From NCBI GenBank assembly GCA_030628785.1, contig DAOVQI010000258.1:1-5348 (forward strand): a stretch of DNA of 5,348 bases, given 5' to 3'. The translations under genes were made by a program, and so were the position numbers. Of this stretch, positions 1-5,348 are shown piece by piece; position 1 is the stretch's first letter; each line of letters begins with the position of its first letter. The stretch is from Bacteroidota bacterium. GTDB lineage: Bacteria > Bacteroidota > Bacteroidia > Bacteroidales > VadinHA17. Under the pieces are notes generated by a model. That model ran no database searches, was not told the origin of the DNA, and saw nothing but the letters and a program-made list of their open reading frames with translations.

Positions 1-217
1 ATATTTTGTAAAATCGTGTTTTATCCAATCTTTCATACCTGCCAAACCCCTCAGATATGTTGTTTGTAACTGAGTTAGTTGTACTGCGCATACCAGTCTG
101 CACGGCAGGCAGGTCTGAAACTAAGCCATATTTTTCTTCTTTGGGATAAGCCTTAGATACTTCATATACCTTGAGCAATAACTTATAAGCTTTCTGCCAT
201 ACAGACCTTATGAAATT
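1..217 (-). pseudogene. Four-helix-bundle protein (23S rRNA IVS-like), partial and N-terminally damaged
   Basis: Reading the minus strand from 217 down to 2 gives 72 codons with no stop. The frame starts NFIRSVWQKAYK, continues LLLKVYEV and KEEKYGLVSD, and reaches the family hallmark NNISEGFGR near positions 24-50. These are the signatures of the S23/IVP-type four-helix-bundle family, normally about 115-125 residues. The family is found in 23S rRNA intervening sequences, as free-standing genes, and as relatives of the Avd protein of diversity-generating retroelements. The C-terminal half lies beyond the left edge. Upstream, the frame runs into a palindromic repeat and meets a stop at 272-274, with no ATG in between, so the native start appears lost. 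A 21-nt in-frame insert lies at 92-112. No 23S rRNA or reverse transcriptase sequence is visible nearby. The family call is firm. The pseudogene call is likely, although an alternative start codon cannot be excluded. Confidence 0.72.
92..112 (-). repeat. 21-nt in-frame insertion in the four-helix-bundle gene
   Basis: Compared with the paralogue at the right end of the window, where SD is followed directly by MRRAANSV, this copy reads SD, then seven extra residues LPAVQTG, then MRSTTNSV. The extra 21 nt (plus strand ACCAGTCTGCACGGCAGGCAG) are GC-rich and include GGCAGGCAGG, so they look foreign to the gene. They share CACG and GCAGGC with the 16-nt repeats at 269-284 and 396-411. The insert keeps the reading frame but would lengthen the loop between helices. 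Confidence 0.6.
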
Positions 218-274
218 GCTTGCCCTGTGTAATCCACGAAGTGGTGCAACGCAATTACACAGGGCAATATTTCA
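211..274. repeat. Long inverted repeat able to fold as a three-way junction
   Basis: TTGCCCTGTGTAAT at 220-233 is perfectly complementary to ATTACACAGGGCAA at 254-267, giving a 14-bp stem. The 20 nt between them are used up by two small hairpins placed end to end: CCAC-gaa-GTGG (234-244) and TGC-aac-GCA (245-253). The outer bases add a further 6-bp arm, TGAAAT (211-216) with ATTTCA (269-274), after a small asymmetric bulge. The element sits exactly where the start of the adjacent four-helix-bundle gene should be. It resembles a dispersed palindromic (REP-like) repeat. It has no U-run following it, so it is a poor candidate for an intrinsic terminator. The 3-bp inner hairpin on its own could be chance. 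Confidence 0.75.
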
Positions 275-411
275 CGTGGCAGGCATCTCTGTAAAATCTT
301 TGTATGCCATCTTTTATTATTTATGCCCTAAACTTCTAGAACCTCTTACCTCCCTTAGCCTCAGCCTTAGCCTTAGCCTATTTAAAATAATCACTATTTC
401 ACGGGGCAGGC
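218..411. repeat. Four copies of a 16-nt repeat, ATTWCACRKGGCARGC
   Basis: The copies are ATTACACAGGGCAAGC (minus strand, 218-233), ATTACACAGGGCAATA (plus, 254-269), ATTTCACGTGGCAGGC (plus, 269-284) and ATTTCACGGGGCAGGC (plus, 396-411). The last two differ at one base. The first two differ only at the final two bases and form the arms of the inverted repeat. A degenerate relative, CACGGCAGGC, lies at 101-110 inside the 21-nt insert of the four-helix-bundle gene. The clustering in about 200 bp of non-coding DNA suggests a dispersed short-repeat family or a repeated protein-binding site. The sequence alone cannot decide between these. Confidence 0.6.
353..380. repeat. CCTTAG hexamer tandem array
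   Basis: The array is CCTTAG, CCTCAG, CCTTAG, CCTTAG and a partial CCTA: four full units plus four bases, with one substitution in the second unit. On the minus strand the unit reads CTAAGG and would translate as alternating Leu-Arg in one frame, and on the plus strand as alternating Leu-Ser. Such low-complexity reading frames are by-products of a hexamer repeat, not evidence of a gene. The unit count is likely to vary by slippage. Confidence 0.85.
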
Positions 412-542
412 TTCTATTAAATCCTTCAAACTGTTGTTCTTTTAGTATTTTTTCATATATTCAAAGGTTTTATTACCAAGACGCAGACTGACTATAATTC
501 TAACTTTTTTTTTTGTCCTTAATATATTAGGGATGAAATTAT

Positions 543-551
543 TATTGTTTG
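543..551 (+). promoter_or_regulatory. Weak candidate promoter box for the kinase operon
   Basis: TATTGTTTG resembles the Bacteroidota -7 element TAnnTTTG but has three bases instead of two between TA and TTTG. The nearest upstream TTG of note (513-515) is about 28 nt away, longer than the usual spacing of about 20 nt. If used, the transcript would start within the final 20 or so bases before the ATG at 577. An Escherichia coli-like TATAAT occurs at 493-498 but is not the expected signal in this phylum. This is offered as a possibility only. Confidence 0.18.
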
Positions 552-576
552 AACTCATTAAAAATCAAAAAAAGAA

Positions 577-3447
577 ATGAGTAAAAAGCCTTCAACTGAA
601 GAACTTCTTGCCTCTATTTCCGAATTAAAGAACCAGGTTAAGATTTTAAAATCAGAACTTAAGAAGCGTTCAGAGGTATCCGAGCTGGAACAGGAGAAAT
701 TTTACAAGGCATTTCATTCAAATCCGGCTTTAATGGCAATCAGCACCTTTCATGATACGAAATACATCGATGTAAATGATGCCTTTCTGAATAAATTAGG
801 CTTTACACGTAAAGAAATTATTGGTCATACCTCTACCGAATTACAATTATATGTTGACATTATTCAAAGTGATAAATTCTTCAGGAAACTGCAAAAATTA
901 AGCAAGGTACATGATTTTGAGGTTACCATTAAGACCAAAACGGGCGAAAACCGCACCGGGCTTTTTTCTGCTGAAACAATTATGTTACAGGGAGAACCTT
1001 GCTTACTAACCATCATCAACGATATAACAGAGTTAAAACAAAACAAAGAAAAACTACAGCAGATCGAACAAAGGTTCAGGGAATTCGCGGAACTTCTTCC
1101 TGAAATGATCTGTGAAGCCGATATGAATGGAAATATTTCGTTCGCAAACAACGAGGCACTTGAAAATTTTCAATACAGTCAGGAAGATCTTAAAAAAGGA
1201 ATAAACTTTGACCAGTTACTTATTCCCAGGGACGCAAAGAGAACCAGGGTTGATTTATTAAGAAAGATTAAAGGTCAGAAACTTACTGCGAGGGAAGTAA
1301 CCGCTGTCAGGAAGGATGGTACGACCTTCCCGGCAATGGCATATATCCAGCCTTTTTTTGAGAAGAACAAACCGGTAGGCTTCAGAGGTGTTATGATGGA
1401 TATTACCAGCAGGAAAAAAGCTGAAGAGGAGATCCAGAGGGAAAAATCCTTTCTGGAGCAACTAATAGAGGGCGCCCCGGAAGCAATCGTTCAGTGCGAT
1501 AAAAAAGGAGTACTGGAGAAAATTAATGCTGAGTTTACACAATTATTCGGGTATTCAAGAAAAGAAGCGCTTGGCAGGAATATTGATGAACTCATTTCAT
1601 CCGAAGACCAAAGGAAGGAAGCTGTCGGGATAACGAAAGAAATGTCCGGAGGAAAGAAAGTGGCTATTGAAACAATCAGGCAGCATAAAAACGGCACACC
1701 GGTATATGTTTCAATTCTGAGTACTCCTATCATTATTAACAAAAAACAGGTTGGAATATATGCCATATACCGGGATATTACCGAAAGAAAAAGGGCAGAG
1801 AGTATCCGGCAAATGATCCATAATATTTCCAATGCCGTAATAACCTGCCAAACCCTGAATGAGCTTTTCCAAATCATATTTGAAGAGCTCAGTACAGTCA
1901 TGGATACCACCAACTTCTTTATCGCTCTATATGACAAAAAAACTGACTCCCTGACCCTGCCTTTCTTTAAAGATGAAAAAGACAGCTTTCAGACTTTTCC
2001 GGCAGGTAAAACAATTGCAGCCTATGTTTTAAAAAAACGCAAACCTGTTCTTTTACGTGCGAAAGATATCGAAGAACTGGAGAAAGCCGGAGAGATCGAG
2101 TTAGTCGGAACATCTTCCAAGGTTTGGCTCGGAGTACCATTGCGTGCTGAAAATGAAGTTATTGGGGTTGTCAGCCTCCAGAGTTACGACAATGAGGATG
2201 CCTTTGATGAAAACGATCTCGTACTATTGGAATTTATTTCCAATCAGGCTGGACTTTCGATCGACCGGAAAAGGGCAGAGCAAAACCTTATTATCGCCAA
2301 GCAAAAAGCCGAAGAAGCAGCCAAAGCGAAACAGCAATTTTTGTCCACCATGAGTCATGAGATCAGAACTCCGCTGAATGCCGTTCTGGGCATGACCCAT
2401 CTTCTGATACAGGCAAATCCCCGGTCTGATCAGATGGAATATCTTAATGCCCTGAAATTTTCCGGAGAAAATCTTCTGGTACTGATAAACGATATTCTTG
2501 ATTTCAGCAAAATCGAATCGGGGATGGTATTTTTCGAACAGGCTGATTTTAAGTTTAAAGAAATAATCACTGGTATTAAACAATCATTTCTGTTCAGAAC
2601 CGAAGAAAAAGGCATAACATTCGAAATTAATTTCGACCCTGAATTGCCCGATTCAATCGTTGGTGATCCTGTAAGATTGAACCAGGTACTTACAAATTTG
2701 ATCGGAAATGCAGTAAAATTCACCGAAAAGGGATCCATTACTGTGGATTTAAACCTTAAACAAGAGACAACCGAAAACGTAGAAATTGAATTCTCAGTTA
2801 CAGATACCGGGATTGGTATTCCAAAAGATAAACTGGCAAATATTTTTGAAAGTTTTAAGCAAGCCGGTACTGATATAACAAGGAAATACGGTGGAACAGG
2901 GCTTGGGCTGGCAATCACAAAAAAACTCATTGAGTTACAAAACAGTGAGATATTTGTTGAAAGCAGAGTTGGAAAAGGTTCGAAATTTTACTTCTCACTT
3001 AATTTTCCTAAAAGTAAAATCAAGCTTGAGCACAAACCGGTTGAAACAGAAGAATCCTATAAACAACTCGAAGGTTTAAATATTCTGGTAGCAGAGGATA
3101 ATGAAATTAACTTTATTATAGCAAAAAAATTACTTGAAAAATGCGGTGTTAAGGTTGACCATGCCAAAAACGGGAAAGCAGCCATTAACATGATAAGTAA
3201 AAAAAATTATGATATGGTTTTAATGGATCTTCATATGCCGGAGTTAAACGGATATGAAGCATCTAAAATAATCCGTACCTCAGAAAATGTAAAAAATAAA
3301 AACATTCCTATCATAGCGCTTACGGCATCGGTCTTGGTTGACATCCAGCAGAAAATTGAAGAAGTTGGTATAACCGATTATATTTTAAAACCTCTTAATC
3401 CCAAAGAATTATACGAAAAAGTTTTAAGGAAAATAAAGGGATTATAG
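577..3447 (+). CDS. Soluble hybrid sensor histidine kinase (PAS3-GAF-HisKA-HATPase-REC)
   Basis: This 956-residue hybrid kinase (EC 2.7.13.3) autophosphorylates on His and passes the phosphate to its own receiver. Order: N-terminal coiled coil (about 8-42); three PAS/PAC units (about 43-150, 165-282 and 288-405), two ending in DITxxK or DITERK; GAF (about 412-564); a helical linker; HisKA with FLSTMSHEIRTPLN and phosphoacceptor H594; HATPase_c with N-box N711, G1 DTGIGIP from D743, F-box FESF (757-760) and G2 GGTGLGLAI (772-780); and a receiver (about 834-953) with E840/D841, phosphoacceptor D884, T916 and K938. There is no signal peptide, transmembrane segment, HPt or DNA-binding domain, so it should be cytoplasmic and need an external output partner. 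No LOV cysteine motif (NCRFLQ) or clear bilin-binding Cys is seen, so the ligand is unknown. The start is secure because an in-frame TAA lies at 559-561. The CHAP-like gene follows after 2 bases. Confidence 0.95.
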   Translation: MSKKPSTEELLASISELKNQVKILKSELKKRSEVSELEQEKFYKAFHSNPALMAISTFHDTKYIDVNDAFLNKLGFTRKEIIGHTSTELQLYVDIIQSDKFFRKLQKLSKVHDFEVTIKTKTGENRTGLFSAETIMLQGEPCLLTIINDITELKQNKEKLQQIEQRFREFAELLPEMICEADMNGNISFANNEALENFQYSQEDLKKGINFDQLLIPRDAKRTRVDLLRKIKGQKLTAREVTAVRKDGTTFPAMAYIQPFFEKNKPVGFRGVMMDITSRKKAEEEIQREKSFLEQLIEGAPEAIVQCDKKGVLEKINAEFTQLFGYSRKEALGRNIDELISSEDQRKEAVGITKEMSGGKKVAIETIRQHKNGTPVYVSILSTPIIINKKQVGIYAIYRDITERKRAESIRQMIHNISNAVITCQTLNELFQIIFEELSTVMDTTNFFIALYDKKTDSLTLPFFKDEKDSFQTFPAGKTIAAYVLKKRKPVLLRAKDIEELEKAGEIELVGTSSKVWLGVPLRAENEVIGVVSLQSYDNEDAFDENDLVLLEFISNQAGLSIDRKRAEQNLIIAKQKAEEAAKAKQQFLSTMSHEIRTPLNAVLGMTHLLIQANPRSDQMEYLNALKFSGENLLVLINDILDFSKIESGMVFFEQADFKFKEIITGIKQSFLFRTEEKGITFEINFDPELPDSIVGDPVRLNQVLTNLIGNAVKFTEKGSITVDLNLKQETTENVEIEFSVTDTGIGIPKDKLANIFESFKQAGTDITRKYGGTGLGLAITKKLIELQNSEIFVESRVGKGSKFYFSLNFPKSKIKLEHKPVETEESYKQLEGLNILVAEDNEINFIIAKKLLEKCGVKVDHAKNGKAAINMISKKNYDMVLMDLHMPELNGYEASKIIRTSENVKNKNIPIIALTASVLVDIQQKIEEVGITDYILKPLNPKELYEKVLRKIKGL
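3435..3440 (+). promoter_or_regulatory. Possible ribosome binding site inside the end of the kinase gene
   Basis: AAAGGG lies 9 bases before the ATG at 3450, within the last codons of the kinase gene. It is the only purine-rich Shine-Dalgarno-like stretch before any start in the window. Bacteroidota use such sites weakly, so translational coupling across the 2-base gap between the genes is an equally good explanation for initiation here. Confidence 0.3.
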
Positions 3448-3449
3448 CA

Positions 3450-3926
3450 ATGAGAAAATTTGTTTGGATATCTGTATTATTCCTGGGATATTCATTGATT
3501 AATTTCGCACAGGAAAATATCCCTGAATTAAACCAAAAGATCATTGAATATGTAAACAGTGTAATCGGAAAGAAAGTCGACCGGGGCGAATGTTGGGATC
3601 TGGCATATCAGGCGCTTACACGAAATGATGCACAATGGGACGGCGAATATGTCTTCGGTAAGCAAATTAATCCACGTAAAGATGAAGTTTTTCCGGGTGA
3701 TATCATCCAGTTCAAAGGCGTAAAATTAAAATACCGAAAAGGAAATACGATTTACCAGGAAACCATGCCACATCATACAGCCATTGTATATAAAGTAATC
3801 AGGAAAGGCGTATATGAACTGGCACACCAGAACACCGGTTTCTCAGGAAGAAAAGTTGGGATCAGCCAGTTTGAGCTTAACAATGTTGTAAAAGGGAAAA
3901 TGGCATTTTACCGACCTATTCATTAA
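3450..3926 (+). CDS. Secreted CHAP/NlpC-P60-like cysteine hydrolase
   Basis: This 158-residue protein has a Sec signal peptide (MRKF, hydrophobic core to about residue 18, probable cleavage near NFA-QE at 20-21), so the mature part of about 138 residues should act outside the cytoplasm. The mature region has the CHAP layout of papain-fold amidases: a nucleophile motif RGECWDLA with C48, the turn PGDIIQF (82-88), and a His strand HHTAIVYKV with H109. A further strand YELAHQN ends in N128, where CHAP enzymes usually have Glu-x-Asn; here the Glu position is H126. CHAP enzymes typically cut peptidoglycan peptide or amide bonds or glutathionylspermidine, and the substrate here is not shown. Lack of a cell-wall-binding domain suggests a free periplasmic or secreted enzyme. 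It probably shares a transcript with the upstream kinase. The fold call is by motif only, and another papain-like family is possible. Confidence 0.75.
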   Translation: MRKFVWISVLFLGYSLINFAQENIPELNQKIIEYVNSVIGKKVDRGECWDLAYQALTRNDAQWDGEYVFGKQINPRKDEVFPGDIIQFKGVKLKYRKGNTIYQETMPHHTAIVYKVIRKGVYELAHQNTGFSGRKVGISQFELNNVVKGKMAFYRPIH

Positions 3927-3937
3927 ACAGACTCTAA

Positions 3938-5161
3938 TTACTGACAATATTTGTGATACTTTAATTCAGCCTCCCGGCTTCCCAGTTTTCTGGATCTGTC
4001 AAAATCATAACAAGCTGCTTTTAAATTACCGATAAAAACATTTGCTATACCACGGTTCAGGTAGGTCTGATAATTTCCGGGATCAAGATCCAACGCCATC
4101 GAATAATCATTAATAGCATATTTGTATGTCCTCGTTTTTAGATAAGCATCAGCCCTGGCAATAAAATTTCGTGGATTACCTGGATTGATTTCGACAATTC
4201 TGTTAAAACATTCAAGAGCTGACAAATACTTGTTCTGATCTACATACAGCATTCCACATTGGTGCCAGGCCTCCTCATCTTCATAATAATAATTAAGATA
4301 GAATTGGATATCCTTAATGGCTTTTGGATAGTTTACTAATTCCCGATACAAAATTGATCTTTTATTATAGAGCTTTAATTGATCAGGATATAAATATATA
4401 GCGCGATTCAGCCACTTCAAAGCGTCATTAAACTCTTTCATCCTGATCAATACTTCAGCCCTGTCAACAAGATATTCCCGGTTATCTTTGTCATATTTCA
4501 ATGCATTATCGTAATCCTCCAGGGAAGCTTTATGTTCGTTGATTCCGGTATTTACCCTGGCTTGAAGAGCCCATAATTTTCCATCCCTGGGATTTTCTGC
4601 CAGAGCCGTATTCAACAAAACCCTTGCTTTTTTATAACTTTTATTTTGAATAAGATATTCAATTTCCTGAATCCTGTATTCGTCGGGCGAATACCAATCC
4701 TTTCTCCAAAGGCTCATCCATTCTCTCGATCTATCTATCGATTGGAAGGCCTTATCCAGCTTTATTCTTTTCTCAGGTTCCTTAAATGAGGAGTTGAGAT
4801 GTTCTTCCAGATATTTAACAACCAACCCCGGTTTACCTGACAGACCATAGACCCGTGCCAATCCTAAACTTCCGCTTCCTGCCTCTAGTGTATTTGCTGA
4901 TTGAAAATCCTCAATTGCCAAATCATAATTTCCTGTTTCCAGGTAAGCTTCTCCCCTCTTTAACAAGACCTGATAATGGTAATTACCATCTTTTATTACC
5001 TCAGTAAATTGTTCAATTGCTTCCTGGTATTTTTTAGTTTCCAGGTTTACCAATCCTTTGAGATAATTCTCTTGTTTAATCTGCCCATAGGAATTTGTAA
5101 CGACAGTGAAAACAAGTAAGAGAACTATATTTATGTATCTGAATTTACTCACTTCGTTCAT
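3938..5161 (-). CDS. Exported tetratricopeptide-repeat (TPR) protein
   Basis: This 407-residue protein has an N-terminal signal peptide: SKFRY, hydrophobic INIVLLLVFTVV, and likely cleavage near YGQ at 25-27. There is no lipobox Cys, so it is probably periplasmic. About ten TPR units fill the rest, at roughly 30-58, 64-93, 95-124 (degenerate), 163-190, 195-224, 228-257, 263-291, 297-326, 331-360 and 365-394, with typical G/A-Y and A-x-x-D/C-F/Y spacing and closing PGN or PDQ turns. Between the first and second blocks is a Trp-rich linker, REWMSLWRKDWYS (145-158). There is no enzyme or OmpA-like domain, so it is likely a protein-interaction scaffold with unknown partner. Start: an in-frame TAG at 5174-5176 lies just upstream, and this ATG gives an intact signal peptide. 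It converges on the CHAP-like gene with an 11-base gap, so it is transcribed separately. Two Cys residues (384 and 406) lie near the C-terminus. Confidence 0.92.
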   Translation of the reverse strand: MNEVSKFRYINIVLLLVFTVVTNSYGQIKQENYLKGLVNLETKKYQEAIEQFTEVIKDGNYHYQVLLKRGEAYLETGNYDLAIEDFQSANTLEAGSGSLGLARVYGLSGKPGLVVKYLEEHLNSSFKEPEKRIKLDKAFQSIDRSREWMSLWRKDWYSPDEYRIQEIEYLIQNKSYKKARVLLNTALAENPRDGKLWALQARVNTGINEHKASLEDYDNALKYDKDNREYLVDRAEVLIRMKEFNDALKWLNRAIYLYPDQLKLYNKRSILYRELVNYPKAIKDIQFYLNYYYEDEEAWHQCGMLYVDQNKYLSALECFNRIVEINPGNPRNFIARADAYLKTRTYKYAINDYSMALDLDPGNYQTYLNRGIANVFIGNLKAACYDFDRSRKLGSREAELKYHKYCQ

Positions 5162-5180
5162 GAGATCGCTACGCTAAGTT

Positions 5181-5188
5181 CAAAATTA
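5181..5188 (-). promoter_or_regulatory. Candidate Bacteroidota -7 promoter box for the TPR gene
   Basis: On the minus strand the sequence is TAATTTTG, an exact match to the Bacteroidota -7 consensus TAnnTTTG, 19 bases before the ATG at 5161. No good TTG -33 element is found about 20 bases further upstream, where the DNA is AT-rich. Transcription from here would give a very short leader of roughly a dozen bases, which is possible in this phylum. Confidence 0.4.
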
Positions 5189-5220
5189 TCTACTGATATA
5201 TAATGAGTTATGTTATTTAC

Positions 5221-5348
5221 TTAATTTTTTTTCGTATTATTGTTCGTAACCGAGTTTGCTGCTCTGCGCATATCAGATACCAGGCTATATTTCTCTTCTG
5301 CCGTATAGGTTTTGGTTACTTCATATACCTTGAGCAATAACTTAAAAG
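5221..5348 (-). pseudogene. Four-helix-bundle protein (23S rRNA IVS-like), C-terminally truncated
   Basis: The minus strand enters from the right edge in frame FKLLLKVYEVTKTY, continues EEKYSLVSD and MRRAANSVTNN, then departs from the family and stops at TAA (5223-5221) after NTKKN. Normal members continue from NN into I(A/S)EGFGR and roughly 65 more residues, so helices after the second are lost at a junction near position 5239. The N-terminus lies outside the window. Against the copy at the left end, identity by hand is about 78% over 108 nt and 27 of 36 residues. This includes a 28-bp exact match (158-185 and 5317-5344). Many differences are silent, so both descend from translated genes and are not a recent copy-paste pair. 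The lower part of the gene has been replaced by unrelated AT-rich DNA that now serves as upstream region of the TPR gene. Confidence 0.72.

Larger units (their letters stand above)
275..576. other. Non-coding, repeat-containing leader upstream of the kinase gene
   Basis: I see no credible gene here. The stretch contains two of the 16-nt repeats, the CCTTAG array and then about 160 bp of AT-rich DNA with a run of T at 505-514. Open frames crossing it on either strand consist largely of repeat translation (Leu-Ser or Leu-Arg runs). The last 30 bases before the kinase ATG are A-rich with no Shine-Dalgarno core, as is usual in Bacteroidota. No riboswitch or tRNA fold was recognised. Confidence 0.6.

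Noticed and set aside
1..217. Possible 23S rRNA intervening sequence or diversity-generating retroelement Avd gene
   Set aside because: The protein family fits, but no 23S rRNA sequence, reverse transcriptase, template repeat or variable repeat is visible in the window.
211..274. Intrinsic transcription terminator
   Set aside because: The stem is strong but long and branched, and neither strand has a T-run directly after it.
320..467. Minus-strand frame reading YEKILKEQQFEGF and then a Leu-Arg run
   Set aside because: It has a stop (TGA) just upstream, no good start, and ends in hexamer-repeat translation. It is probably chance or an unrecognisable relic.
210..491. 93-codon open frame on the plus strand with a Leu-Ser run
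   Set aside because: It is made of the palindrome, the 16-nt repeats and the CCTTAG array, has no ribosome site or recognisable domain, and overlaps the antisense four-helix-bundle relic.
493..498. TATAAT as a sigma-70 -10 box for the kinase
   Set aside because: There is no partner -35 element at suitable spacing, and Bacteroidota primary promoters use a different -7 consensus.
864..2930. Several minus-strand frames of 67-166 codons, and short plus frames at 2144-2353 and 2891-3079
   Set aside because: They lie wholly inside the kinase gene, whose frame has all expected catalytic motifs. They show no domains of their own.
158..5344. 28-bp direct repeat (158-185 and 5317-5344) as transposon ends or att sites
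   Set aside because: The match lies inside two homologous coding relics that differ by about 22% around it. It is a conserved stretch of the gene and there is no transposase or integrase in between.

Overview
The window reads as an AT-rich chromosomal segment of a Bacteroidota bacterium. The reasons are: no convincing Shine-Dalgarno sites, an A-rich leader before the first gene, a TAnnTTTG-type promoter box before the TPR gene, secreted proteins whose signal peptides end in FAQ or YGQ, a large soluble PAS/GAF hybrid histidine kinase, and NIxEGFGR-type four-helix-bundle (23S rRNA intervening-sequence-like) protein genes. This assignment comes from sequence style, not from a search.

Layout. 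Positions 1-217 (minus strand) hold the N-terminal half of a four-helix-bundle gene that runs off the left edge. It lacks a normal start and carries a 21-nt in-frame insert. Positions 211-576 contain no credible gene. They hold a long inverted repeat that can fold as a fully paired three-way junction, four copies of a 16-nt sequence, a CCTTAG hexamer array, and an AT-rich leader. Positions 577-3447 encode a 956-residue cytoplasmic hybrid histidine kinase (PAS-PAS-PAS-GAF-HisKA-HATPase-REC). Two bases later, 3450-3926 encodes a small secreted CHAP-like cysteine hydrolase, so the two probably form an operon. Converging on it with an 11-base gap, the minus-strand gene at 5161-3938 encodes a secreted or periplasmic TPR protein. 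Positions 5221-5348 (minus strand) hold a second, truncated four-helix-bundle gene entering from the right edge.

How the parts may fit. The kinase has every catalytic residue for autophosphorylation and internal His-to-Asp transfer, but no transmembrane segment, no HPt domain and no DNA-binding output, so its output partner must be encoded elsewhere. Its tight pairing with an exported CHAP-like enzyme is the most suggestive functional link, with cell-envelope or peptide substrates possible but unproven. The TPR gene faces the other way and is probably separately controlled. The three intact genes sit between two degenerate, diverged, same-orientation four-helix-bundle relics and repeat-rich DNA, which looks like an old rearrangement zone. 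No complete mobile element, CRISPR array, tRNA or rRNA is visible.
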